The position numbers and the translations under genes were made by a program. From the NCBI RefSeq assembly GCF_033807575.1, contig NC_084713.1:17459389-17523388 (forward strand): 64,000 nucleotides of DNA, read 5' to 3'. The notes below the pieces were generated by a model. The model did no database searches and was not told the origin of the DNA. It saw only the letters and a program-made list of their open reading frames with translations. Shown here one piece after another: positions 42,501-44,051 of this stretch. Each line of letters opens with the position of its first letter. Within the stretch, counting starts at the first letter, position 1. The DNA is from Cydia pomonella. Taxonomy: Eukaryota > Arthropoda > Insecta > Lepidoptera > Tortricidae.

Positions 42501-44051
42501 TTTAAAACATATTTAAAACTGGGTCTTATGGATTATTTATCATCAAAGGCATGGCAGTTTGAATTGCCATTAGGGACTTCTCTTTTATCGACTTTCGATA
42601 TACCTATATCGATACAATATAGAATACAACATGTTAAATAATTCCAGTCTCTGATCATTATCAACAATATAAAAAAAAAATATTATAAAAATCATACATT
42701 GTGGTTACATAAAAAACATTGGTGGCCTAAGTAAAAACTTTCTATGTGCATGCATGCAACTTTCAATCCCGAGGTTGCAGGTTCAAAACTTTTTTCCATA
42801 CACAGACAAACGTCCCACTTAGTCTAATTGGTTAACTTTCATTTGACAACACCACCTATTTTATTTTGAGTGATAGTGCTATTTACTTGATGCTATCATG
42901 CCGGAATTACTGCAGCAATTTATATTTTAGGGTCCTTTAGTGAAAGTATCCCCCATGCCCAAACAATGTCCACTCTGTTTGTACAGCCGCCATCAGATAT
43001 ATCGGAGTGGCCGAGGTGCTCAAAAATAACAACAACATGCACTCTAGCGCCTTGACAATAGCAGCGTGTTCAGATATTTGTGAGCACCTTGGCCGCTCTG
43101 ATATATCTGATGGCGGCTGTACACTCATTACACCTAATGGAGGCCTGTAGTACATTAATGAATAATGTAATTAGACAGTAAAAATTCTGTCAGACATTGC
43201 CTCAAAAGTATAAAAACAAATCGGAAAAGGGTTACAATTTCTTTGCCCCCATTTGGCATTTACTAGTAATCTACACTATAGGGGCCGTGCGCGTTGGAGG
43301 GTCTGCCATCTTGTGGCCTGATCGGAACAATAAACATGTACATTTACACGTCACGTGTTTTCTTGTGGGCTACATCGGAACAATAAACATCACATTTACG
43401 CCTCGCGCCAAAAATCTGACGGCTCCTGTGCTGCCTCCTACAGTTCATGCACGCTCCCTATCTTCCAGCAAATGAATGGATGAATGACATGATATGAGTG
43501 AAAGCATTTATTTCGGGTAGCTATGGACTCAACAGTGCCAGTAGACTGCACTCAAGTAATATTTTTTGGACAACAGCATGGTATCAGCAAGGGCGAACAT
43601 TTCATACCAATTCCTTATCCCTAGCACATATAACTTGTAGATGTACTAATTCCAGATTTGAGTAGGTAAAATGTATATGGCCTAAAACTATACTTTTATT
43701 CTATACTAAAACAGAAAGTGATCATGAGACAAGAAATCACTCGCTGGCTTTTCAATAGCGGTGAAAAGCCAGCGAGTGATTTCTTGATTGAAGGGATTGT
43801 TTATAACTTACCGTGAAAAAAGTTGCTTTTCCCAGAACCATTACGTCCAACTACGACATTATGCCGTTTGTCAAAGGGCTCCACAACGATTTGCTCGCGA
43901 TAACTCTTAAAACCCTGAATTATCACCTGTAAACAATAACATTACACGGTAACACATTTCAAGCATTTATTAAACCGACTGACTCCTTTATATCAAGTGT
44001 TAATATAAAAACCAAGTCGGTTATGTAGTTTGTTACCTGTTTTATATGCAT
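440..44051 (-). CDS. SMC3: SMC3, cohesin ATPase subunit (22 coding exons; last exon off the left edge)
   Basis: SMC3 pairs with SMC1 in the cohesin ring that holds sister chromatids together and shapes chromatin loops in the nucleus. I see 22 exons totalling 3540 coding bases (1180 codons) with every splice phase consistent. The Walker A motif GRNGSGKS is near residues 33-40. The two lysines of the GSKKDQ motif fall at residues 105 and 106, the positions acetylated by ESCO enzymes in vertebrate SMC3. Long coiled coils flank a hinge of about residues 504-680. The signature LSGGQKSL and Walker B FYLFDEIDQ lie near the C terminus. The frame ends at KFRNK followed by a GT donor, so the usual short acidic C-terminal exon (about 20 residues in relatives) must lie left of base 1. 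Many introns carry transposons, so the gene spans over 43 kb. Orthology is firm; exon ends come from splice sites and homology, not from transcripts. Confidence 0.96.
798..1108 (-). pseudogene. Non-LTR retrotransposon reverse transcriptase, C-terminal fragment
   Basis: The minus strand encodes PCLYIYELTMFVRKN, then LPAQRLELFRNSPQYAAEKYYNKLPNYI (split here by no stop) and a KNYYTVEDF terminus. This is the arrangement at the C terminus of many LINE polymerases, and the intact element at 58462-60594 ends the same way (YYNVQDFL). It is a 5'-truncated relic in SMC3 intron 21, with no catalytic core. Confidence 0.7.
1112..1249. mobile_element. Palindromic MITE, family A, full copy
   Basis: Inverted arms of about 65 bp start at CCCCTTATTCATAAACGTC and end with its complement. 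Each arm includes the shared core CTAATAATCGTTTGTCCC. Partial copies occur at 37203-37308 and 28540-28596. Confidence 0.8.
1510..1640. mobile_element. MITE fragment, family B
   Basis: Contains GATGGCGCCAC, ATATTTAACAAATTTAA and the ACATATCAGT motif shared with the larger palindromic copy at 29192-29569. The outer arms are missing. Confidence 0.6.
1736..1883. mobile_element. Palindromic MITE, family C, copy 1
   Basis: Begins and ends with TGTAC/GTACA. The arms carry ATCAGATATATCGGAGCGGC and its complement, with a short AT-rich centre. A second copy is at 42980-43123. Confidence 0.8.
2090..2272 (-). CDS. SMC3: SMC3 coding exon 21 (signature and Walker B)
   Basis: Encodes DQFTGVGIKVSFTG, the ABC signature LSGGQKSLVALALIF and Walker B PAPFYLFDEIDQ. 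CAG acceptor and a GTCGGT donor. A 30-bp minisatellite begins close to the acceptor side. Confidence 0.97.
2287..2405. repeat. 30-bp minisatellite, about four units
   Basis: The unit GGCTGTAAGTAAATTAAATG plus gcattggatt repeats about four times with very few differences, right next to the SMC3 exon 21 acceptor. Both strands happen to be open through it (10-residue peptide repeats), but that follows from the 30-bp period and is no sign of coding. Confidence 0.85.
2530..2790 (+). pseudogene. LINE polymerase C-terminal fragment
   Basis: Encodes LAWKMTGKRKHGRPNSTWRA, then WEEVTQAAQDRSQWKKIVRA and LCTPVGGN. This GKRKRGRPxxTW...AQDRxxW signature marks the C-terminal end of RTE/CR1-like LINE endonuclease-polymerases. 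It is truncated and has no catalytic domain. Confidence 0.7.
2791..3340. other. SMC3 intron 20 sequence without recognised features
   Basis: AT-rich intron sequence. I see a short inverted pair CTACCCTCAA...TTGAGGGTAG near 2968-3003, but nothing coding. Confidence 0.5.
3345..3445 (-). repeat. tRNA-like SINE relic
   Basis: The minus strand reads GTGGCTCAGGCACCTG (box A-like), then AGTTCGATTCC (box B), flanked by a GTGACCAAGGCC arm. A close relative lies at 8930-9030. It does not fold into an obvious complete tRNA. Confidence 0.55.
3744..3924 (-). CDS. SMC3: SMC3 coding exon 20
   Basis: Encodes GEKIRELIETLEHRKLEAIQ, the conserved FTFKQVSKNFTEVFKKLVPQ and then DDGQELNPD, leading into the C-terminal head. 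CAG acceptor, GTGAGT donor. Confidence 0.96.
3996..4150. repeat. Left arm of a 2.3-kb inverted-repeat pair
   Basis: The run from TATACAGGATGGGCAAATAA through TATTATTCAGGGTTGGCAAT to AACCTCTAGCAGC recurs inverted at 6260-6403. The arms are about 75-80% alike by eye and enclose a LINE fragment. Confidence 0.65.
4330..5860 (-). mobile_element. 5'-truncated jockey-like LINE with reverse transcriptase
   Basis: The minus-strand frame at 4472-5911 encodes a reverse transcriptase. Visible motifs are LSNSQHGFRANRS, VVYFDFKKAFDRVD (first catalytic Asp), SGVSQGSILGPFLF and LLYADDLKLI (catalytic YADD, about residue 185), then a thumb and C-terminal region. Endonuclease and ORF1 are absent. The residues before about LSTLAKLFES read out of unrelated sequence, so the element probably starts near 5800. 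A TTTATTTATTTATT tail on the plus strand at 4344-4366 marks the 3' end. The polymerase frame is otherwise open, so this copy is fairly young. Confidence 0.85.
5960..6105. repeat. GC-rich dispersed repeat
   Basis: Contains GAGCCGAGGCGGCGCGCTC and CGCGCCGCCTCGGC as inverted segments, then TGTGCTGGCTCTGTGTGGAC. The last motif recurs at 50690-50722. Confidence 0.5.
6260..6403. repeat. Right arm of a 2.3-kb inverted-repeat pair
   Basis: Inverted counterpart of 3996-4150, sharing ATTGCCAACCCTGAATAATA and TTATTTACCCAGCCTGTATA. Either the termini of a decayed foldback element or two copies of one repeat in opposite orientation. Confidence 0.65.
6404..7401. other. Upstream region of the lipase, no recognised element
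   Basis: AT-rich sequence between a repeat arm and the lipase start. I found no coding sequence and no convincing TATA element. Any lipase promoter should lie in its right-hand part. Confidence 0.4.
7402..8682 (+). CDS. Secreted acid lipase (AB-hydrolase lipase family), intronless
   Basis: A 426-residue single-exon enzyme of the gastric/lysosomal acid lipase family, expected to hydrolyse acylglycerols or cholesteryl esters in the secretory pathway, lysosome or gut. A hydrophobic signal peptide spans residues 1-18. The N-terminal lipase motif YGYNMEEHKVMTEDGYIL follows at about 79-96, then the oxyanion region LMHGI at 115-119. The nucleophile is Ser205 in GHSQG, and the likely triad partners are Asp373 (DNDML) and His402 (GFTHLDF). 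The length is normal for the family, with NxS/T glycosylation sites such as NAT at 105. It lies antisense inside the SMC3 intron between exons 19 and 20. The absence of introns suggests an origin by retroposition or from an intron-poor lineage of this large insect family. AATAAA is at 8774. Its exact substrate cannot be read from the sequence. Confidence 0.93.
   Translation: MDYSKLVIIFAVLYSVSGKEYEYQQSGRTFRSWSDISSGVSSLASFIWGVEYILNGKGADGDVTAQDAYLTITELARKYGYNMEEHKVMTEDGYILTVHRLQGRNATLNGKVVFLMHGIIESSDSWDLQGPGKALGYILADNGYDVWMGNARGNKHAMSHKELDAKNSDFWEFTWEEIGLYDLPAMIDHVLNMTGKERLYYVGHSQGTTSFFVMNSMKPEYNDKINIMFSLSPVAWMRNIKSPLVRRVSSYLSFLGYLLSNLKAKWPSMDFLNKFTAAACNYAPNGCENLLYMLEGNDHHINSSILPVILGHMPTGASAAQFVHFGQLVNSGRFSRFDFGEDINMVEYGLPSPPDYDVTKITVPVEMFYSDNDMLSAEADVDILKGKLPYVIGYNFLEGFTHLDFLYAYNAKDKIYDKILRRINEN
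8774..8779 (+). promoter_or_regulatory. Candidate lipase polyadenylation signal
   Basis: AATAAA, 92 bases after the lipase stop codon and the first canonical hexamer downstream. Confidence 0.5.
8927..9032 (-). repeat. tRNA-like SINE relic
   Basis: GTGACCAAG arms flank a tRNA-like body. The minus strand reads GGGTTCGATTTCCGC (box B). Same family as 3345-3445. Confidence 0.55.
9393..9509 (-). pseudogene. Degenerate tandem duplicate of SMC3 exon 19
   Basis: The minus strand repeats exon 19 closely: LFKELDKTN, then a TAG stop at codon 12 (9474-9476), an internal deletion of about 12 bases, TLDQFINFPEQKEK, and a one-base frame loss. The acceptor (CACAG) and a consensus donor (GTAAGT) are both intact. 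Only 38 bases separate it from exon 19, too short for an intron, so it could only be used instead of exon 19. Confidence 0.85.
9548..9684 (-). CDS. SMC3: SMC3 coding exon 19
   Basis: Encodes LFKELDKANQHLKKYNHVNK, then KALDQFISFSEQKEKLYKRKEELDIG, one of the best conserved SMC3 segments. CAG acceptor, GTAAC donor, phase 0 to phase 2. A decayed duplicate lies 38 bp further along the transcript. Confidence 0.96.
10012..10130. mobile_element. Palindromic MITE, family D, copy 1
   Basis: Imperfect inverted arms around CAACGTTCTAACAAGATGC, with CATAGTGACAAGCAATAAAA on the right arm. A related copy is at 55393-55505. Confidence 0.6.
10430..10978. repeat. Left part of a dispersed element split by the BEL insertion
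   Basis: Begins TTTTAACCGACTTCAAGATT, a motif I associate with abundant lepidopteran repeats. It continues after the BEL element at 19589-19876, which ends GAAGTCGGTTTTTTTT, the complementary terminus. The 5-bp GAACT is duplicated at the break. Confidence 0.7.
10979..11813 (+). repeat. BEL/Pao 5' LTR
   Basis: 835 bp, TG...CA termini within a 9-bp inverted TGTCGCGCC/GGCGCGACA. Identical by eye to the 3' LTR. Short open frames on its minus strand occur equally in both LTRs and are not genes. Confidence 0.95.
11814..13297 (+). other. BEL/Pao leader region
   Basis: A 1.5-kb untranslated leader between the 5' LTR and gag. TGGTGGAGATG starts four bases after the LTR and may be the primer-binding site; the matching tRNA was not identified. 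An A-rich tract lies at 12980-12995. Confidence 0.6.
13298..13846 (+). pseudogene. BEL/Pao gag N-terminal part (frame ends early)
   Basis: 182 residues from MASLYSRVKLRHEKL, with the KLPELSLPTFSGDKLKWCEFW motif typical of the DUF1759 gag domain. It ends inside that domain, where a shift into the next frame would be needed to continue. The two frames overlap at 13752-13846, and a TTTT run at 13770-13773 is a plausible site of a one-base change. Confidence 0.85.
13752..18734 (+). CDS. BEL/Pao gag-pol polyprotein (remainder)
   Basis: A 1660-residue open frame. It carries the rest of gag, three CCHC-like zinc knuckles (about residues 179-240), an aspartic protease with FLDCGS near 294, and reverse transcriptase with a YVDN motif near 707 where most retroelements have YVDD or YxDD. 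RNase H follows (CFTDASKDAYAAV). The integrase has a zinc-binding region near 1199 and a catalytic core with GVDYLGPL (about 1270), MYSDN (about 1332) and GGFYERLV (about 1373). The products would copy the RNA and integrate the cDNA. The start shown is the first in-frame ATG and is not expected to be the natural one. Confidence 0.93.
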   Translation: MQLLKRFSGMAATNANYSVAVDTLKQRYGSTDTLIDAHYTALNQLQKADHTSTSCRSVLDSVERNLRVLEKLGEPVGGNHLRALVLSKFPERVIHEHHLIGEGTDLKAIRNNLDRIITAMEKSAATVVPTPETIAVHGSSTTEALQVRTEVRSLSSRKRKHAGNAGAGAPPSKRPKRACLFCNLKGHASRDCRKYSTVEARQKQVTGRCLHCLRRNHTTSSCKRKIACFRCKGDHLLIFCPNPASDGEEHDILEKHSLKSLCATSNKHTFLQTAVATLQNPLTKKSSKGRIFLDCGSQRSYITVAAAKKLGLPTLQEDLLLIFTFGASEPRETSTPSTTVNILTKRNVTKQFTVNVVPRITDRVPVTSFKYPGVDIVADDETVGEVVDVLIGNDFFGAILRERKIQVSEDFWLLDTDFGWVPTGKLTSEERSEVLSVVTYCQCHTPSCPYFSEPDLPLRNIDVRFLWSLENLGITDSPKATRQEEAVRHFNETVQYQEGRYLVKWPWIEYPPELPSNFGLALGRLKSNVKRLDLQLIKEYDSILREQLDLGIIEVVTRGLDLNGDHPIHYLAHHIVKQDGGKGRIVYDASAKSTGQKSLNECLYSGPSMLEDLTALLLKFRTKKYGILADVEKAFLQVALQEDDRDVTRFLWLKDTTKEVTEDNLLYLRFCRVPFGVVASPFLLTATIRHYISQSNKALLKQVADKCYVDNLVTGADTLQEAKQIYDQARTVFEQLSMNMRDWISNNQSFMDMIPEHHRSVKHGLVKVLGLMWNVEEDTLKLNLTEDHFSTDPPINTKRKVLRALARVYDPCGFVCPLMLSMKLIFQDICERKCKWDTELPMELTQSVKIVMEGLKSIVDTEVPRYLGTDVSRSDLKYHLHCFTDASKDAYAAVIYLKVIEDGQGKSVSLLMAKSHVSQTKDKDELKIPKLELLGFLIGSRLLKYVRNHLDLDIEKEYLWSDSLVVLSWMRSNKLLPPFVANRVNEIKRDHPNTEMFYVHTKANPADIATRPELFEEKRQLWFNGPEFLVNKESCWPQNRLYEAHQNLLSVGEVLGDNPGELTQEVSIGEVADQSKTPEQGSPSDPVEPMETQDSSIPTESGEYPTDGSMELDNPADEGGIQQQTIVAKIVSEIKDLQRKHFQEELNGKRTHLARNLDLFVDVDGFLRCRGRMANTTWSYDMKYPILLPKNSEFTDRIIKETHESNYHVGAPHTLSIIRERYWIPQGKAQVIKVLKRCTQCVKHGGGPYRLPATPALPPERVNYSRPFTFTGVDYLGPLFVSTQTGKEKRWVALFTCLTVRAIHLEIVKDLSAEECLLALRRFIAARNKPQRMYSDNATCFKLVAEMVQQPYCIKNDIQWKFICQLAPWHGGFYERLVALVKHCLKRTLEKHLLNDTRLLTVIKEVETVLNSRPLARVGTEVEHVLCPADFISLGQCLTMRPSAVDIPTCNTATKSDLFESWKRGCNILEEFKRMFVKQYLASLRERYNNSPKQPRVKSHRSPQVGDLVQVKSDLKNRNLWKVGKIHELIRGSDGECRVARVKVDDSSLTRSIGHLYPLEVDDETPVVEPVAADATEMEEDSGELDAPNSSNPHTPALDERPDVDVDTLAGCDMTSNNEVPPPPEEQPEERGVGRIKRIAAIRARDKILEWTRHLLALLQ
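18754..19588 (+). repeat. BEL/Pao 3' LTR
   Basis: 835 bp, indistinguishable from the 5' LTR on reading, which implies a recent insertion. Followed by the GAACT target duplicate. Confidence 0.95.
19589..19876. repeat. Right part of the dispersed element split by BEL
   Basis: Continuation of 10430-10978 after the BEL insertion, ending CATCGAAGTCGG and a T run. It lies close to the SMC3 exon 18 donor at 19922. Confidence 0.6.
19923..20099 (-). CDS. SMC3: SMC3 coding exon 18
   Basis: Fifty-nine codons, EKEAQDKMEEDAKGLEKMAS to HAKYQKMSLKQ, of the descending coiled coil. It is stranded between two introns of 7.8 and 10.2 kb that hold the two LTR elements. Confidence 0.94.
20190..20310 (+). pseudogene. 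Possible LINE polymerase C-terminal scrap
   Basis: Encodes KRGRERSPTRWSDQVKG, which resembles the RRGRPPxRWSDD signature at the C terminus of RTE-type LINEs. Very short and isolated. Confidence 0.35.
20902..21111 (+). repeat. Errantivirus-like 5' LTR
   Basis: 210 bp, AGTTAAGG...TTAATT. The same bases recur at 26897-27106 with no difference seen. Contains AATAAA and AT-rich downstream sequence. Confidence 0.92.
21112..21546 (+). promoter_or_regulatory. Errantivirus-like leader with candidate env splice sites
   Basis: GGCGCTGAGGACAGG directly after the LTR is the likely tRNA primer site. A GTGAGT at 21364 could be the env splice donor, and CAG at 21544-21546, next to the first env codons, the acceptor. 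Only about 180 bases separate them, where gag-pol would lie in a full element. The exact splice phase is uncertain. Confidence 0.5.
22917..24020. mobile_element. Nested inverted-repeat element of about 1.1 kb
   Basis: Arms of about 75 bases, sharing AAAGTAGACTGCAC, CTCCAAAAAACG and TCGAGGGAG in inverted order, sit at 22917-22990 and 23930-24020. It lies within the 4-kb transposon. No coding capacity seen. Confidence 0.65.
23641..23926. mobile_element. Palindromic MITE within the nested element
   Basis: Inverted ends GCACCAATTACATCCACAC and GTGTGGATATAATTGGCAC. A second inner pair, TCGTTAACGATATTTGAAAT and its complement, gives a long imperfect hairpin. Confidence 0.65.
24440..25075 (-). pseudogene. 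Decayed transposase gene of the 4-kb element
   Basis: The minus strand starts MAKDKKIYRHSSSYYSKC (ATG at 25072). It later reads SLNDLLVLLTEHGFKLPKD and ALLKTDDVF with two internal stops, then TISSIELIFNVDGMSLV. The LPKD...LLKT and FNVDG(M/L)xLF arrangement recurs in a family of animal transposon proteins often annotated only as hypothetical. Exons, stops and missing C-terminal parts show it is dead. Family naming rests on memory of the motif pattern. Confidence 0.45.
27144..27645. mobile_element. MITE with GGGGCTCC termini
   Basis: TTAAGGGGCTCCC at 27144 and GGGAGCCCCTTAA at its right end form short inverted termini about 0.5 kb apart. The interior is AT-rich and noncoding. Confidence 0.55.
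27675..27926. mobile_element. MITE with 45-bp inverted repeats beside SMC3 exon 17
   Basis: GCCCTAGTGAAAAAGGGTAC and CAAGTCTCTGGCAG on the left are mirrored at 27885-27926. The right end stops about 15 bases from the exon 17 donor. Confidence 0.75.
27942..28149 (-). CDS. SMC3: SMC3 coding exon 17
   Basis: Coiled coil, RKDELVQALQEISVEDRKRRL to LELDKWRNK. Unusually GC-rich for the window. A palindromic MITE ends about 15 bases beyond its GTAAC donor. The intron that follows is about 7.8 kb and contains the env-bearing LTR element. Confidence 0.95.
28497..28600. mobile_element. MITE family A relic fused to a short palindrome
   Basis: A near-perfect palindrome around CTCCCTAGGGAG (28497-28533) is followed by ACGATTATTAGCGG and ACGTTTATGAATAAGGGGG, the right arm of family A (see 1112-1249). 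The left arm is gone. Confidence 0.6.
28941..29104 (-). CDS. SMC3: SMC3 coding exon 16
   Basis: Encodes ELMEQLSTQDQGKVDELNDA to LENLLTNNLI. The end was set at a GTTAG donor because the join gives NNLIRRKDEL, which aligns with SMC3 relatives and keeps the phase. Reading on past this donor soon hits a stop. Confidence 0.92.
29192..29569. mobile_element. Palindromic MITE, family B, full copy
   Basis: Arms of about 150 bp beginning CCAAAGATAATTT. Both contain GCCATCTTTCGAC, TAGAACGCCATTTGAC and CACTGATATGTG motifs in inverted order. Partial relatives are at 1510-1640, 39225-39385 and 41575-41720. Confidence 0.85.
29600..29876 (-). repeat. tRNA-derived SINE
   Basis: The minus strand begins with a tRNA-like head carrying TTAGGCCTAGTGGGTAGTG (box A) and GGGTTCAAATCC (box B). 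A body with TTCCTGAGTCATGGGTG and AT-rich repeats follows. The pattern is familiar from lepidopteran SINEs. Confidence 0.75.
30077..30239 (-). CDS. SMC3: SMC3 coding exon 15
   Basis: Coiled-coil exon encoding DIFDKVKADIRLMKEELASI to TKEGLESELHQ. CAG acceptor and GTAAAT donor; completes the codon split after exon 14. Confidence 0.93.
30466..30535 (-). pseudogene. 5S rRNA-derived segment, second copy
   Basis: Nearly the same 70 bases as 174-243, with the same ends relative to 5S, so it moved as part of the repeat rather than arising independently. Confidence 0.78.
30618..31192. mobile_element. 575-bp element with about 150-bp TIRs and 8-bp target duplication
   Basis: Termini CCCTTCGGCCGCGTACGC and its complement. 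The first 90 or so bases of each arm are identical, and similarity continues to about 150. GAAAATTC is duplicated on both sides (30610-30617 and 31193-31200). The 8-bp duplication fits hAT-like transposases. No coding capacity. Confidence 0.88.
31470..31681 (-). CDS. SMC3: SMC3 coding exon 14 (hinge end)
   Basis: Begins VSSKGSLTGGYFNQSRSRLE, the glycine-rich end of the hinge, then enters the descending coiled coil (MQKTRSELMEQITSLEQEL). Ends two bases into a codon. Confidence 0.96.
31815..31915. mobile_element. Short palindromic MITE
   Basis: TGACAAAGTGCTAAATATAT and TATACACCGC on the left mirror GCGGTGGCATATACATATTT and GTACTTTATCCGTGTC on the right. Confidence 0.55.
31920..32404. other. 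SMC3 intron 13 sequence, nothing recognised
   Basis: No coding sequence and no clear repeat apart from low-level AT richness. Confidence 0.4.
32405..32563 (-). CDS. SMC3: SMC3 coding exon 13 (hinge)
   Basis: Fifty-three codons, NAIAMVQKLKYDPKYAKAM to LDCVTLEGDQ, including the conserved FGKTLICRNLE of the hinge. TAG acceptor and GTAAC donor. Confidence 0.96.
32650..32715 (-). pseudogene. Fragment of a further SMC3 exon 12 duplicate
   Basis: The minus strand has AATATAGAGGAGTCACTCG followed by TGGACGTCAG, which aligns with the exon 12 duplicate at 32985-33125 (ATAGTGGAATCACGC, TGGACGTCAG). Only about 65 bases are recognisable. Confidence 0.45.
32730..32875 (+). repeat. Lepidopteran SINE-like repeat, copy 1
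   Basis: Starts after a T run with GTCGGTGGCAAACAAGCATA, then CGGCCCGCCTGATGGTAAGC, and ends GCGTTGCCGACC. A shorter copy is at 44697-44772. I recognise this as very common in Lepidoptera. Confidence 0.75.
32985..33125 (-). pseudogene. Degenerate tandem duplicate of SMC3 exon 12
   Basis: An open minus-strand stretch encodes VGNIVESRSGRQIW, then QILPGDIIF and LGRFQVRDSVHSN. It parallels exon 12 (HHIVESDTVGTKIL, QSLPGEVTF, LNRLQVRDMVYPN). The frame has no stop, but the donor is lost and a block of about ten bases is missing near the start. It lies about 20 bases beyond exon 12 in the transcript. Confidence 0.75.
33145..33303 (-). CDS. SMC3: SMC3 coding exon 12 (hinge)
   Basis: Fifty-three codons, VTAGNRLFHHIVESDTVGT to NRLQVRDMVYPNDN, in the hinge core. 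CAG acceptor, GTAAG donor. Degenerate tandem copies of this exon lie in the intron just downstream. Confidence 0.95.
33304..34025. other. SMC3 intron 11, no recognised element
   Basis: AT-rich intron with a run of TTTAGTTTAGTTTAG-like repeats near 33687-33712. No coding sequence. Confidence 0.4.
34026..34172 (-). CDS. SMC3: SMC3 coding exon 11 (hinge start)
   Basis: Forty-nine codons from PILNGRDSVRKVLETF to FTCDKTIYTAVE, entering the hinge that dimerises with SMC1. The donor is GTCCGT, weaker than the others. It was chosen because the protein must run directly into VTAGN of exon 12. Confidence 0.9.
34440..34876. mobile_element. hAT-like MITE relic rich in TACGGGAC motifs
   Basis: The right end reads ATCTGGTCACCCTAG, a hAT-type terminus when reversed. 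The body holds about eight copies of TACGGGAC or its complement. The left end is less clear, around CCAGACCAGATTTG. Confidence 0.5.
34984..35083 (-). CDS. SMC3: SMC3 coding exon 10
   Basis: Encodes ELWRKETTLTQNLSSLKEDL and then ALRSMAGK, the end of the ascending coiled coil just before the hinge. The first base completes an asparagine codon from exon 9. Confidence 0.94.
35120..35990. other. SMC3 intron 9, largely unassigned
   Basis: A 129-residue open frame at 35152-35541 has no recognisable motif and looks like chance in AT-rich DNA. Around 35640-35760, AGGTGGCGCTACAAT and AGCGCTACTC motifs suggest a degraded dispersed repeat. Confidence 0.35.
35998..36207 (-). CDS. SMC3: SMC3 coding exon 9
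   Basis: Coiled-coil exon encoding SLSKQLKDKKDHENKLREDL and onward to YYECKKRKDQEQSAR. CAG acceptor and GTAAG donor; phase 2 at both ends. Confidence 0.94.
36656..36885 (-). CDS. SMC3: SMC3 coding exon 8
   Basis: Coiled-coil exon that reads ERAEAELKRLRQQISEKERE, then the conserved LYAKQGRGTQFTSKQDRDRWI segment of SMC3. It ends two bases into a lysine codon completed by exon 9. Confidence 0.95.
37122..37363. mobile_element. 55-bp inverted repeats enclosing a MITE copy
   Basis: Arms at 37122-37176 and 37309-37363 (TTGTTTCATCGCAGAGTTCC onward) are complementary with one mismatch. Between them lies a family A MITE (37203-37308) whose right terminus is cut off where the right arm begins. Confidence 0.8.
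37203..37308. mobile_element. MITE family A, truncated copy
   Basis: CCTTATTCATAAACGTC on the left, with inverted CTAATAATCGTTTGTCCC and GGGACAAACGATTATT cores. The right outer arm is missing. Confidence 0.75.
37435..37680 (-). CDS. SMC3: SMC3 coding exon 7
   Basis: Eighty-two codons of coiled coil, LEKIRSNSGKEQQHYADMVREAQ onward, ending GDNKSK before a GTGAG donor. Phase 0 at both ends. Confidence 0.94.
38326..38482. mobile_element. Palindromic MITE with 37-bp termini
   Basis: TATGTGACATTATCTATGAA and AAGGGACCTTATTGTCG on the left are perfectly mirrored on the right. The centre is short and carries CGCGCTACGCAGTGCGGCG. Confidence 0.85.
38730..38897 (-). CDS. SMC3: SMC3 coding exon 6
   Basis: Fifty-six codons of charged heptads (VEKINEFLQTIEERLKTLEE) that include the EYQKWDRARRVLEF segment typical of SMC3. 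Start of the ascending coiled coil. AAG acceptor, GTAGG donor. Confidence 0.95.
39225..39385. mobile_element. MITE family B fragment
   Basis: GCGATGGCGCCATACC, CACATATCAGTGAAAG and TCAAATGGCGTTCTAAAAG match one half of 29192-29569. Confidence 0.7.
40231..40356 (-). CDS. SMC3: SMC3 coding exon 5
   Basis: Forty-two codons, INQMAIAPDSHRLKLLREVAGTRVYDERR onward, closing the N-terminal head lobe and entering the coiled coil. The phase is 0 at both ends. Confidence 0.96.
40535..41030. repeat. Tandem duplication of about 245 bp, two units
   Basis: GGGGATCTCATC, GGAATCCAGTCATTAGTATA, GAATATCGACAGTCGAAAAA and CCGAGACCACGGGGACAACG occur in the same order twice. The second unit has about 23 extra bases before TCTTCTCCGAG. 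Confidence 0.8.
41321..41479 (-). CDS. SMC3: SMC3 coding exon 4 (acetyl-lysine loop)
   Basis: Fifty-three codons that include RRVIGSKKDQFFLNKK. The lysine pair at residues 105-106 equals human K105/K106, the cohesion-establishment acetylation site. The exon continues into the SNPYYIVKQGK strand before the Q-loop region. Canonical CAG acceptor and GTAAT donor. Confidence 0.96.
41575..41720. mobile_element. MITE family B fragment
   Basis: Carries TTAGTGAAAGAATAAGGATC, TCAAATGGCGTTCTAAAAG and AAGATGGCAGTAAATTTA, the right arm of family B. Confidence 0.7.
42217..42356 (-). CDS. SMC3: SMC3 coding exon 3
   Basis: Encodes [25 protein letters not shown], then the VEIIFDNSDNRIP strand of the N-terminal ATPase head. 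CAG acceptor, GTGAG donor; the split codon from exon 2 is completed by CC. Confidence 0.96.
42360..42979. other. SMC3 intron 2, left part, nothing recognised
   Basis: AT-rich sequence. AGGGACTTCTC and TTATCGACTT occur twice (about 42466 and 42568), suggesting a small degraded direct duplication. Confidence 0.4.
42980..43123. mobile_element. Palindromic MITE, family C, copy 2
   Basis: TGTACAGCCGCCATCAGATA to its complement at the right end. Shares GAGTGGCCGAGGTGCTC and CACTCTAGCGCC with 1736-1883. Confidence 0.82.
43730..43786. repeat. Perfect 24-bp-stem hairpin in SMC3 intron 2
   Basis: CAAGAAATCACTCGCTGGCT plus TTTC pairs exactly with the downstream arm across a 9-base loop. It begins 25 bases inside the intron after exon 2. 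Confidence 0.85.
43812..43926 (-). CDS. SMC3: SMC3 coding exon 2 (Walker A)
   Basis: Encodes VIIQGFKSYREQ and then the P-loop GRNGSGKS, which binds ATP phosphates. It has a CAG acceptor and a GTAAG donor and ends one base into a codon. A perfect 24-bp hairpin sits just inside the following intron. Confidence 0.96.
44037..44051 (-). CDS. SMC3: SMC3 coding exon 1
   Basis: The ATG opens a five-codon exon (MHIKQ), followed by a GTAAC donor. The residues match the start of animal SMC3, and the very short first coding exon joins exon 2 in phase 0. Confidence 0.88.
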
